The notes under the pieces were generated by a model. It was given only the letters and a program-made list of their open reading frames with translations, was not told the origin of the DNA and searched no databases. Shown piece after piece: positions 1-5,180 of a stretch of 5,180 nucleotides of DNA. The translations under genes were made by a program, and so were the position numbers. Within the stretch, counting starts at the first letter, position 1. Each line of letters opens with the position of its first letter. The stretch comes from JAPLGE01 sp964355545 (GTDB taxonomy: Bacteria > Bipolaricaulota > Bipolaricaulia > UBA7950 > UBA9294), in NCBI GenBank assembly GCA_964355545.1, contig CAYHEK010000090.1, forward strand, positions 1-5,180. Direction: 5' to 3'.

Positions 1-5
1 TTCCC

Positions 6-34
6 TTGACAAAGTCCACGATTCGTGCTAGAGT
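6..34 (+). promoter_or_regulatory. sigma70-type promoter of the cold-shock gene
   Basis: A perfect -35 box TTGACA (6-11) is followed by a 17-nt spacer and a -10 box TAGAGT (29-34, 4 of 6 consensus bases). The -10 box is preceded by TG at 26-27, giving an extended -10 (TGnTAGAGT). The predicted start of transcription is near position 41, about 107 nt before the cold-shock start codon. The combination of consensus -35, ideal spacing and extended -10 suggests a strong promoter for the primary sigma factor. It has not been tested experimentally. Confidence 0.72.
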
Positions 35-40
35 TCCGGC

Positions 41-147
41 GTTGTTGGTGTCGTGCAGTCGTTTTAGCATGGAGTACGGGTCTTCCGGTTTCCGCATAGA
101 ACGTTCTGCCTCGATGAAACATCCAGCAAGAAGGAGGAGACATTCCC
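41..147 (+). promoter_or_regulatory. long 5' leader of the cold-shock mRNA with strong RBS
   Basis: About 107 nt separate the predicted transcription start from the start codon. This is longer than a minimal leader and resembles the long leaders of cspA-type mRNAs, which are known in E. coli to control stability and translation with temperature. The Shine-Dalgarno AAGGAGGA lies at 131-138, nine bases before ATG. I do not see the E. coli cold-box sequence or a stable hairpin here, so regulation through this leader is inference. A 10-bp palindrome AGAACGTTCT lies at 98-107, but one of this size is expected by chance in a window this long. Confidence 0.5.
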
Positions 148-360
148 ATGGCAGAGCGTGAGACCGGCACTGTCAAGTGGTTCAACGACAGCAAGGGCTT
201 CGGTTTCATCTCGCGCGAGAAGGGCGGAGACGTCTTCGTACACTTCAGCGCGATTCGCGGCGAGGGCTTCCGCTCCTTGGGCGAGGGCCAGAAGGTGGAA
301 TTCACCGTCACCCAGGGCCAGAAGGGCCCCCAGGCTCAGGACGTGGTCGCGGTCGCCTAA
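148..360 (+). CDS. csp: cold-shock protein, CspA family
   Basis: This is a 70-residue single-domain protein of the CspA family, a cytoplasmic single-stranded RNA/DNA-binding OB fold that acts as an RNA chaperone. The whole protein is one cold-shock domain of the usual length (65-70 residues). RNP1 is the KGFGFI stretch at residues 16-21, RNP2 is VFVHF at 29-33, and the aromatic W11-F12 pair of the nucleic-acid face is present. The start is fixed by AAGGAGGA nine bases upstream and by the family's usual N-terminus. The gene has its own promoter and terminator, so it is monocistronic, and it converges with the glycosyltransferase gene. Family assignment is very secure. Whether it is cold-induced or constitutive cannot be told from sequence, since many CspA paralogues are not cold-inducible. 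Confidence 0.97.
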   Translation: MAERETGTVKWFNDSKGFGFISREKGGDVFVHFSAIRGEGFRSLGEGQKVEFTVTQGQKGPQAQDVVAVA

Positions 361-387
361 GGATTAGAGACGATCGTTTGAAACAGC

Positions 388-421
388 GTGCGGCGCACAG
401 ATGGTGCGCCGCATCGTTTTT
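388..421 (+). terminator. intrinsic terminator between convergent genes, probably bidirectional
   Basis: A perfect 10-bp GC-rich stem pairs 389-398 (TGCGGCGCAC) with 404-413 (GTGCGCCGCA) around a 5-nt loop. It extends by a G-U pair (388/414) and is followed by a run of five T at 417-421. It lies 27 nt after the cold-shock stop codon. On the - strand the same hairpin follows the glycosyltransferase stop codon (422-424) directly, with A-rich sequence before it and only a weak T run (CGCTGTTTC) after it. It may therefore end both transcripts, more efficiently on the + strand. Confidence 0.88.
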
Positions 422-1435
422 CTATCCGACGTCGCGTCCTTCCAGGACGGCCTCGTAGAGGGTGCGAAGACGCTCGCCGATCCGCTCGAGACGGTGCTCC
501 TCGGCCAGGGCCTCGGCCTGGCGAGAGAGAGCCGTGCGGAGGGGCTCCTCGCGAGAGACCCGCCGCACGAGGTCCACGAACTCCTCCACGCTCCGACCCA
601 AGAGGCAGTTCGTCCCTTCCAGAAGCCAGCTCCGGTACTCCGGGAGGTCGCGCAGGACGAGCGGCCGGCCGAGGGAGGCCGCCTCGAGGACGACGAGGGA
701 CTGAGTCTCGCCAAAGCTCGGGAAGAAGAGCGCATCGCATGCGGAGAAGGCGCCCTGGGTGTCGCGCACGAACCCTGGGAAGCGCACGTTCGGGGGCCGG
801 TGCGCGATCTTCTTGTGCATCGCTGGGTAGTAACTCAAGAGCCTCCCCCAACGATAGCCGTACCAGACAAAGTCGATCTCGGGGAGCGCCGCGGCGACGT
901 CGATGAAGTCACAGACCCCCTTGCGCGGGATGACGTTCCCCGCGGAGTAGGCCGTGAATCGGTCAAGCGAGAGCTTCTCTCGGAACTCGTCGCGCCCAGC
1001 TTGCGAGAAGCGGAATCGCTCGCGATCGATCCCGTTGCTCACCACCGCCACGCGGTCCAGGCCCTTCTCACGGAGAATCTCCGCCGCCCGTTCCGAGGGG
1101 GTGAAGACGTAGTCGGCCTGGGAGTAGAACCAGCGGAGGTATCGGTCGTAGAGCGGGGCGACGCGGTTCGAAAAGGTGAAGCTGTCCAACATGTCGAAGG
1201 CGCCCACGCTGTGGGCGTGGGCCACGACCTTGACCCCGCGCCGTTTGGCGCGCCGCAGGTGGTAGAGGGACTTCGGCGCGTTCCAGTGGACGTGAAGGAG
1301 GTCGTAGCGGCCGTAGGGATCGGTCGTCACCTCGACTCCAGAAAGCCGCAGGGCCTCGAGCTGTTGCCGAAAGGCTCTGGGAAAGCCGGATGGCGTGAGA
1401 AACTCGATGCTCTCAAGGTAGAGACAGACCCTCAT
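422..1435 (-). CDS. glycosyltransferase, GT4 family (GT-B fold)
   Basis: This 337-residue protein has the two-domain layout of family-4 retaining glycosyltransferases, which transfer a sugar from an activated nucleotide donor. The N-terminal acceptor domain covers about residues 1-155. It has an SG loop (16-17) in place of the common double glycine, LLHVHW at 46-51 and AHAHS at 72-76. The SNGID linker motif is at 133-137. The donor domain carries GNVIPRKG (166-173, with R171-K172 in the place of donor-phosphate contacts) and the E-x7-E signature at E243/E251 within FGETQSLVVLE. No membrane segment or signal peptide is visible, so a cytosolic or membrane-peripheral location is likely. The ATG is preceded by a GAGAGGGG purine tract, and a good promoter lies just upstream. 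It is a lone gene rather than part of a polysaccharide cluster. The acceptor is unknown: a glycolipid or a surface glycan is possible. Confidence 0.88.
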   Translation of the reverse strand: MRVCLYLESIEFLTPSGFPRAFRQQLEALRLSGVEVTTDPYGRYDLLHVHWNAPKSLYHLRRAKRRGVKVVAHAHSVGAFDMLDSFTFSNRVAPLYDRYLRWFYSQADYVFTPSERAAEILREKGLDRVAVVSNGIDRERFRFSQAGRDEFREKLSLDRFTAYSAGNVIPRKGVCDFIDVAAALPEIDFVWYGYRWGRLLSYYPAMHKKIAHRPPNVRFPGFVRDTQGAFSACDALFFPSFGETQSLVVLEAASLGRPLVLRDLPEYRSWLLEGTNCLLGRSVEEFVDLVRRVSREEPLRTALSRQAEALAEEHRLERIGERLRTLYEAVLEGRDVG

Positions 1436-1482
1436 CCGTTCCCCTCTCTACGAACCGCGAAGACAGTCGACGTCGGGCCCAG

Positions 1483-1511
1483 AATCTACCAGCGTGCGCC
1501 ACTTCCGTCAA
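1483..1511 (-). promoter_or_regulatory. promoter of the glycosyltransferase gene
   Basis: Read on the - strand, a -35 box TTGACG (1506-1511, 5 of 6) is followed by a 17-nt spacer and TAGATT (1483-1488, 4 of 6). A TG one base upstream of it gives an extended -10, the same design as the cold-shock promoter. Predicted transcription starts near 1476, about 40 nt before the glycosyltransferase ATG at 1435. It lies just beyond the terminator of the upstream cysteine-rich gene, consistent with an independent transcript. Confidence 0.62.
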
Positions 1512-1523
1512 CTCAAGGAAGCC

Positions 1524-1560
1524 AAAGAAAACGAGCGCGAGGCCTCGCGGCCTCGCGCTT
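1524..1560 (-). terminator. intrinsic terminator of the cysteine-rich gene
   Basis: A perfect 9-bp stem pairs 1534-1542 with 1551-1559 (AGCGCGAGG / CCTCGCGCT) around an 8-nt loop. On the - strand it is followed by CG and then TTTTCTTT, a proper U-tract, whereas the + strand side ends in TTCACC with no T run. The direction is therefore -. It begins about 42 nt after the stop codon of the cysteine-rich protein gene. It may also end readthrough transcripts of the nfo operon, for which I see no earlier terminator. Confidence 0.87.
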
Positions 1561-1601
1561 CACCGTCCTTTATCACGCGGTCGGCTGTGGTTACCGGCGA
1601 A

Positions 1602-2009
1602 CTAGCCCCGCATCATACAAGAGCGGCCCTGCGGCCGGGACCCTGACCGCCCCAAGCCACCTGCTCCAGAGCAGGCTCCTGCCGAGGCTCCGTTCCCGCC
1701 CATCTCGCCCGCGTCGCGGCCCCAGCAGGGTCCGCCCTCCCCGTCCGCGCAAGGACTGCCCTGCGCGCAGCCGGGACACGCCTGACCGCGATCGCAGGTG
1801 CAGCCCTCTAACCCCATGCAAGGAGTCTCTCCCGGAGTCTCTATTCCGTCGCGCGACTCAAGGCACGGGCAGTTCCCGACGAGCGTCTGGGCAAGGCGCT
1901 CCTCGCTCGCGACTCCGCCGAGACCGTTCCCTGCGAGCGCCGCGATCCCCACGGCAAGAAGGCTCGTCACTACGGCCCCTACGATCCACGTCTTCGCTCG
2001 ATTCATCAT
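1602..2009 (-). CDS. small exported cysteine- and glycine-rich protein, function unknown
   Basis: I do not recognise this 135-residue protein. Residues 1-26 form a classical Sec signal peptide: a basic start (MMNRAK), a hydrophobic core and an ALA site, with probable cleavage after A26. There is no lipobox cysteine. The mature part of about 109 residues has eleven cysteines: 47, 49, 64, 70, 72, 78, 81, 87, 95, 113 and 131. These include CPC (47-49), C-x-C (70/72) and C-x2-C (78/81). The last third is rich in Gly and Ser and ends in RSCMMRG. Disulfide bonding outside the membrane or metal binding are both possible; neither is shown. Reality of the gene is supported by AAGGAG eight bases before the first ATG, GC-biased third codon positions, the signal peptide and a terminator 42 nt after the stop. 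Two adjacent ATGs leave the exact start ambiguous by one codon. The 120-nt gap upstream shows no convincing promoter, so it may be read from the nfo operon. Confidence 0.75.
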   Translation of the reverse strand: MMNRAKTWIVGAVVTSLLAVGIAALAGNGLGGVASEERLAQTLVGNCPCLESRDGIETPGETPCMGLEGCTCDRGQACPGCAQGSPCADGEGGPCWGRDAGEMGGNGASAGACSGAGGLGRSGSRPQGRSCMMRG

Positions 2010-2129
2010 GTGTCTCTCTCCTTTGCAGCGAGATGCGGTAAGGGTAGAGAAGGGATGTGAACTCGCCGTGAAGAACTTCGCAAGAAGCCGTGGGTTCCTC
2101 TCCGTGTGAGGGGACCGGCGCCGGGCCGG

Positions 2130-2573
2130 CTACGCGTCGAGGCGGCTTGAGAACCGCCCCGGCCGCGGATCGGCAAGCCACTCTGGAAGGAGTTCCACGA
2201 GAGGCGCGGGGAGGAAGTCAACCTCGCCGAGCCGAGGAAGATCGCAGAGGAAGAACTCGATCTCCTCCTCCCGAGAGCGGAACCGGTCTCCCTCGCCGAT
2301 TTCCAAAGAAACGCGGAAGAGGAAGTTCACCTCGACGTGTTTCTCCACCCCGTCGTGAAAGGAGTATTCGAGCACGCCCAGGAACTCGCCGACCCGGACT
2401 CTCGCCCCGAGTTCCTCTTCGATCTCGCGCGCGAGGGCGCTACGGATCGACTCGCCTTTCTCCACGTGGCCGCCGGGGAGGTAGGTGTGCCCCTTGACCA
2501 GGGAATGACAGAGGAGGACCCGCCCGTCTTCCACCCAGGCCCCGCGCGCGATGACCTCAATCGTCGGGCTCAC
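2130..2573 (-). CDS. Nudix hydrolase
   Basis: This 147-residue cytosolic hydrolase belongs to the Nudix superfamily, which cleaves nucleoside diphosphates linked to another moiety using Mg2+. The Nudix box G-x5-E-x7-REUxEExGU is complete: G35, E41, R49-E50, E53-E54 and G56, so it should be catalytically competent. It is preceded by the usual YLPGG turn (31-35). The C-terminal part is hydrophobic with no second recognisable domain. The start is GTG, with GGAGG four bases before it and no in-frame ATG nearby that would keep the N-terminal strand. It follows the transketolase gene by 29 nt and is likely the fourth gene of the operon. The substrate cannot be read from sequence: oxidised nucleotides, ADP-ribose, NADH, diadenosine polyphosphates or nucleotide sugars are all open. 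The 3' flank has GC-rich palindromes (2113-2130) but no T-run. Confidence 0.93.
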   Translation of the reverse strand: MSPTIEVIARGAWVEDGRVLLCHSLVKGHTYLPGGHVEKGESIRSALAREIEEELGARVRVGEFLGVLEYSFHDGVEKHVEVNFLFRVSLEIGEGDRFRSREEEIEFFLCDLPRLGEVDFLPAPLVELLPEWLADPRPGRFSSRLDA

Positions 2574-2602
2574 CTTGCCTCCACACGTCTCAGAGAGCGT
2601 CT

Positions 2603-3547
2603 CTAGCGAGAGAGAACCGCGCGCACCGCGGCCACAAGGCCCTCGGCGTCGAGGCCGTGGTGGGCGAGGAGGGCCTCCGCCCTCCCCGACTCCCCGAACC
2701 GGTCGCGCATCCCCACGCGCACGAGCGGCGTGGGGAGTTCCTCGGCGAGGAGCTCCGCGATCGCGCCTCCGAGGCCTCCCGCGACCTCATGCTCCTCCGC
2801 GGTCACGACCGCGCCGGTCCTCTCCGCGGAGACAAGGAGGGTCTCCCGGTCGAGCGGCTTGATCGACGAGGCGTTCACGATCTCGACGGAGATCCCTTCC
2901 CTCTCTAGCGTCTCGCGCGCCTGGAGGGCAAAAGAGACCATGATCCCGCAGGCGAAGATCGAGACGTCGCTCCCCCCGGCAAGAATCACAGATCGGCCGA
3001 GCTGGAACGTGTACCCCTCTTCGAGGAGGACGGGGAACTTCTCGCGGGAGAGGCGGACGTAGACCGGGCCCTCGTCGTAGCGCGCGGCGAACCGCGTGAC
3101 CGCCGCGGCTTCGACCGCGTCCGCCGGTACGATCACCGTCATGTTCGGGAGGACGCGCATCGTAGCGATGTCCTCGAGCATCTGGTGGCTCGCCCCGTCC
3201 TCGCCCACGGTGAGGCCGGCGTGGGTGGCGACGATCCGCACGGGGACCTTGGGGTAGGCGATGACCTGCCGCACCTGCTCCCACGCCTTCCCGGCCGCGA
3301 AGACGGCGAAGGTCGACGCGAACGGCCGATATCCGCTCATGGCGAGGCCGGCGGCCGTCCCCATCATGTCCGCCTCAGCGACCCCCATGTTGAAGAATCG
3401 CTCCGGGTGCTCCTTGGCGAAGAGGCTCGTCTTGGTCGAGCCGGCGAGGTCGGCGGTGAGGACGACAATCCGTCTGTCCTCGTGCCCGAGCTTGGCCAGG
3501 GTGGCGCCGTAGGCGTCGCGCGTCCCCTCGCAGCGCTCGAAACTCAT
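2603..3547 (-). CDS. transketolase, C-terminal subunit (split transketolase)
   Basis: This 314-residue protein matches the C-terminal half of transketolase (pyrimidine-binding domain, then the C-terminal domain). With an N-terminal partner it would move two-carbon ketol units between sugar phosphates in the non-oxidative pentose phosphate pathway, using thiamine diphosphate. Aligned from memory to E. coli TktA: E58 (GVAE) is the catalytic Glu411, F80/F83 flank the cofactor ring, and H109, D117 and H121 match His461, Asp469 and His473. R10, S37 and R168 match the phosphate-binding Arg358, Ser385 and Arg520. These favour true transketolase over deoxyxylulose-phosphate synthase or 2-oxoacid dehydrogenase beta subunits. 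The GDG...N diphosphate-binding motif of the N-half is absent, and no such gene is in the window. The frame stays open upstream to 3829, but that part is arginine-rich out-of-frame sequence of the transaldolase gene. The start at 3547 overlaps the transaldolase stop as ATGA, with GGGAGGG nine bases before it. Confidence 0.93.
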   Translation of the reverse strand: MSFERCEGTRDAYGATLAKLGHEDRRIVVLTADLAGSTKTSLFAKEHPERFFNMGVAEADMMGTAAGLAMSGYRPFASTFAVFAAGKAWEQVRQVIAYPKVPVRIVATHAGLTVGEDGASHQMLEDIATMRVLPNMTVIVPADAVEAAAVTRFAARYDEGPVYVRLSREKFPVLLEEGYTFQLGRSVILAGGSDVSIFACGIMVSFALQARETLEREGISVEIVNASSIKPLDRETLLVSAERTGAVVTAEEHEVAGGLGGAIAELLAEELPTPLVRVGMRDRFGESGRAEALLAHHGLDAEGLVAAVRAVLSR

Positions 3548-4182
3548 TTGGGAACGCCCTCCCAGTCCTTGAGGAAGCGTTCGATCCCAAGCGACGTGAG
3601 GGGATGGTCGAAGAGCCTCTTCAGAACGGCGTAGGGGACGGTCGAGATGTCGGCGCCGAGGAGGGCGGCCTGGAGGACGTGCTGCGGGTGACGGACGCTC
3701 GCCACGATCACCTCGGTCGGGAAGGCGTAGGCCTCGTAGACGTCGAGGATCTCCTCCACGAGCCCCATGCCGTCTCCGCCGACGTCGTCGATCCGGCCGA
3801 CGAACGGGGAGACGAAGCTCGCCCCGCACTTAGCGGCAAGGAGGGCCTGGTTCGCGGAGAAGACGAGGGTGACGTTCGTGCGAATCCCCTCCTCGGCGAG
3901 CCCCTGCACGGCCTTCATCCCGGGAAGGGTCATCGGAATCTTGATGACGACGTTCTCGTGGATCTTCGCGAGCTCGCGCGCCTCCTTCACCATCCCTGCG
4001 GTGTCGAGGGCGGTCACCTCCGCGCTCACCGGGCCGTCGACGAGAGCACAAATCTCGGCGAGCACCTCTCTGAACGGTCGCTTCTCGGCCGCGACGAGGG
4101 ACGGGTTCGTCGTCACTCCATCGACGAGCCAGGCCATCTCCCGGATCTCGGCGACGTTCGCCGTGTCAATGAAAAGCTTCAT
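3544..4182 (-). CDS. tal: transaldolase, small TalC/fructose-6-phosphate aldolase-like type
   Basis: This is a 212-residue TIM-barrel class I aldolase of the small transaldolase family (usual length 210-220). It moves dihydroxyacetone units between sugar phosphates in the non-oxidative pentose phosphate pathway. The Schiff-base lysine is K81 in VVIKIPMT. D6 (FIDTANV), the GVTTNPSL motif (22-29), TNVTLVFSANQA (102-113) and ASVRHPQHV (161-169) are all present. At the two sites that separate this enzyme from E. coli fructose-6-phosphate aldolase it has E55 (AEV, not Gln59) and F127 (SPFVGR, not Tyr131). That points to transaldolase activity, as in Bacillus TalC, which it closely resembles from memory. 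The ATG is nine bases after the nfo stop, and its Shine-Dalgarno TAAGGAGG includes that stop codon. Its own stop overlaps the transketolase start, so translation along the three genes is probably coupled. Confidence 0.95.
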   Translation of the reverse strand: MKLFIDTANVAEIREMAWLVDGVTTNPSLVAAEKRPFREVLAEICALVDGPVSAEVTALDTAGMVKEARELAKIHENVVIKIPMTLPGMKAVQGLAEEGIRTNVTLVFSANQALLAAKCGASFVSPFVGRIDDVGGDGMGLVEEILDVYEAYAFPTEVIVASVRHPQHVLQAALLGADISTVPYAVLKRLFDHPLTSLGIERFLKDWEGVPK

Positions 4183-4191
4183 CGTCCCTCC

Positions 4192-5055
4192 TTATTCCCA
4201 ACGCAGGGAGCGCACCCGCGCCAAGTTTATCGGGTCGGCATCTCCTTGGCCATCGATCTCTTTCGGCGTCTCGAGAATGAACGGGAGGTCGAAGAGGGCT
4301 GGGTGGTTCACGAGGAGGGAGACCCCCTCCTCCCCGATCTCGCCGCGGCCGATGTGTTCGTGTCGGTCGCGACGCGAGCCGAGGGGGTACTTTGAGTCGT
4401 TCAGGTGGACCATCCTCAGGCGCTCGAGGCCGACTTCGCGGTCGAGTGCCCGTAGGCTCTCTTTGAGTCCCTCGCCGGTCCGAAGCTCGTAGCCAGCGGC
4501 GAAGGCGTGGCAGGTGTCAAGGCAGATCCCGACGCGACGTGAGTCGTTCAGGGCCTCAAGGATCGCGCCAAGCTCGGAGAAGCGCGCCCCCATCGTCGTC
4601 CCGGTCCCCGCCGTGTTCTCAAGGAGGAGCCTCACGTGAGGGTGTGAGGAGAAGGGCGCGGCTGCGATCACCCGGTCGAGGGCCGAGACGATCCGCTCGA
4701 TTCCCCGCTCCTCGTCCGCGCCCTTGTGCGACCCAAGGTGGGTGACGATCCAGTCGATCCCGAGCGCCCCCGCGCGCTCCACCTCCTCCGCCAGGGCGGC
4801 GACCGAGCGTTCGAAGAGGTCCTCCTCGGGGCTCGCCAGGTTCAGGAGGTACATCGTATGGACGACGAGGTAGTCGACCGTCGAGCTTCGGAAGCGCTCC
4901 CGAAAGGCGGTGGCCTCCGCGGCCGCGATCGGCTTCATCCGCCACGAGGAGGCGTTGTGGGAGAAGATCTGTAGGGCGTTTATCCCCAGGTCTTCCGCGG
5001 CGTCGATCGCGCCGACAAACCCCCTTGCGATCGAGAGATGACACCCAAGGAGCAT
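4192..5055 (-). CDS. nfo: deoxyribonuclease IV (endonuclease IV, AP endonuclease)
   Basis: This 287-residue enzyme of the Nfo family cuts DNA 5' to abasic sites and clears blocked 3' ends in base excision repair. It is a TIM barrel with three zinc ions. All nine metal ligands of E. coli Nfo can be seen in order: H66, H106, E146, D180, H183, H217, D230, H232 and E262. They lie in the family signatures LLLENTAG, LDTCHAFAAGY, VHLNDSKYPLGSRRDRHEHIG and ILETP. Length is typical (about 280). I chose the ATG at 5055 over the in-frame GTG at 5079. It has GGAGGAGG (5062-5069) six bases upstream, it starts the conserved GCHLS strand, and the GTG is only about five bases from the predicted transcript start. 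It is the first gene of the operon. Confidence 0.96.
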   Translation of the reverse strand: MLLGCHLSIARGFVGAIDAAEDLGINALQIFSHNASSWRMKPIAAAEATAFRERFRSSTVDYLVVHTMYLLNLASPEEDLFERSVAALAEEVERAGALGIDWIVTHLGSHKGADEERGIERIVSALDRVIAAAPFSSHPHVRLLLENTAGTGTTMGARFSELGAILEALNDSRRVGICLDTCHAFAAGYELRTGEGLKESLRALDREVGLERLRMVHLNDSKYPLGSRRDRHEHIGRGEIGEEGVSLLVNHPALFDLPFILETPKEIDGQGDADPINLARVRSLRWE

Positions 5056-5061
5056 CCCTCC

Positions 5062-5069
5062 CCTCCTCC
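5062..5069 (-). promoter_or_regulatory. ribosome binding site fixing the nfo start
   Basis: GGAGGAGG on the - strand ends six bases before the ATG at 5055, an ideal spacing. It lies inside the longer reading frame that would begin at GTG 5079, so it decides the start in favour of 5055. Confidence 0.85.
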
Positions 5070-5090
5070 ACAAGCGCACGATCTCCCCCG

Positions 5091-5119
5091 ATTATGAGAA
5101 GCCTTGAATGGCCGGACAA
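5091..5119 (-). promoter_or_regulatory. promoter of the nfo-tal-transketolase-Nudix operon
   Basis: On the - strand, TTGTCC (5114-5119, 4 of 6 -35 bases) is followed by exactly 17 nt and CATAAT (5091-5096, 5 of 6 -10 bases). Predicted transcription begins near 5084, giving an nfo leader of about 29 nt that carries a strong ribosome binding site. I see no LexA-like or other operator over it. The remaining flank (5120-5180) holds no gene or structure I can support. Confidence 0.6.
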
Positions 5120-5180
5120 GCAAGAACGTGCTTTGGAGGACGGAGAGATGAGTTCGGTTTTCTAGCTCCCCGGTTGTGCG

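Noticed and set aside
98..107. The palindrome AGAACGTTCT in the csp leader, considered as an operator
   Set aside because: About five 10-bp palindromes are expected by chance in a window this size, and it does not match the spaced GAAC-n4-GTTC type LexA site.
69..161. A 30-codon upstream frame in the cold-shock leader that overlaps the csp start
   Set aside because: There is no ribosome binding site before it and it has an Arg-rich random composition. I cannot support it as a leader peptide.
401..2041. A 546-codon open frame on the + strand antisense to the glycosyltransferase and cysteine-rich genes
   Set aside because: It is a GC-driven mirror frame: no ribosome binding site, no recognisable domain, it starts inside a terminator hairpin and it crosses a second terminator and a promoter. 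The - strand frames have clear family motifs.
2113..2130. GC-rich palindromes after the Nudix gene, considered as an operon terminator
   Set aside because: The stems are short with almost no loop, and no T-run follows on the - strand.
2592..2604. A 5-bp hairpin between the transketolase and Nudix genes, considered as an attenuator
   Set aside because: It is too weak, it has no T-run and it overlaps the stop codon of the upstream gene.
3548..3829. A 94-codon N-terminal extension of the transketolase subunit
   Set aside because: It is arginine- and proline-rich out-of-frame translation of the transaldolase gene. The ATG at 3547 has a ribosome binding site and matches the family's usual N-terminus.
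3604..4395. A 263-codon open frame on the + strand antisense to transaldolase and nfo
   Set aside because: It is low-complexity, rich in Glu, Arg and Val with no domain, and is explained by codon bias of the well-supported genes on the other strand.
5056..5079. An upstream GTG start adding eight residues to endonuclease IV
   Set aside because: The added residues are not conserved in the family, the strong ribosome binding site lies within them, and the GTG is almost at the predicted transcription start.
5148..5165. A five-codon + strand frame with a well-placed GGAGGA upstream
   Set aside because: A purine-rich stretch before an ATG is common by chance. There is no promoter and nothing downstream in the window to regulate.

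Overview
This window is ordinary GC-rich bacterial chromosome, roughly two thirds G+C by eye. It is densely coded, with strong Shine-Dalgarno sites, sigma70-type promoters and GC-rich intrinsic terminators. The genes do not fix the phylum. A stand-alone transketolase C-terminal half and a small-type (TalC/MipB-like) transaldolase fit many deep-branching or candidate phyla, Firmicutes, Thermotogae and Deltaproteobacteria. I see no tRNA, rRNA, insertion sequence, CRISPR array, phage or defence gene.

Layout: on the + strand at the left is one cold-shock protein gene (148-360) with a near-consensus promoter, a leader of about 107 nt and a strong terminator hairpin. Everything else is on the - strand. 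From the right edge, a promoter (5091-5119) opens a tight cluster. It runs from endonuclease IV (nfo, 4192-5055) to transaldolase (3544-4182), the transketolase C-terminal subunit (2603-3547) and a Nudix hydrolase (2130-2573). The gaps are 9 nt, a 4-nt ATGA overlap and 29 nt, so this is very probably one operon. After 120 nt comes a small exported cysteine-rich protein of unknown function (1602-2009), closed by a clear intrinsic terminator (1524-1560). A separate promoter (1483-1511) then drives a family-4 glycosyltransferase (422-1435). Its stop codon abuts the terminator hairpin of the convergent cold-shock gene.

How the genes fit together: transaldolase and transketolase are the two enzymes of the non-oxidative pentose phosphate pathway, which makes ribose-5-phosphate for nucleotides. 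Endonuclease IV repairs abasic sites, and Nudix enzymes often remove nucleoside-diphosphate derivatives. A nucleotide supply and repair theme is possible but is inference. The two points most worth following up are the orphan cysteine-rich secreted protein and the transketolase C-half translationally coupled to transaldolase with no N-half in view. I found no convincing undescribed multi-gene system.
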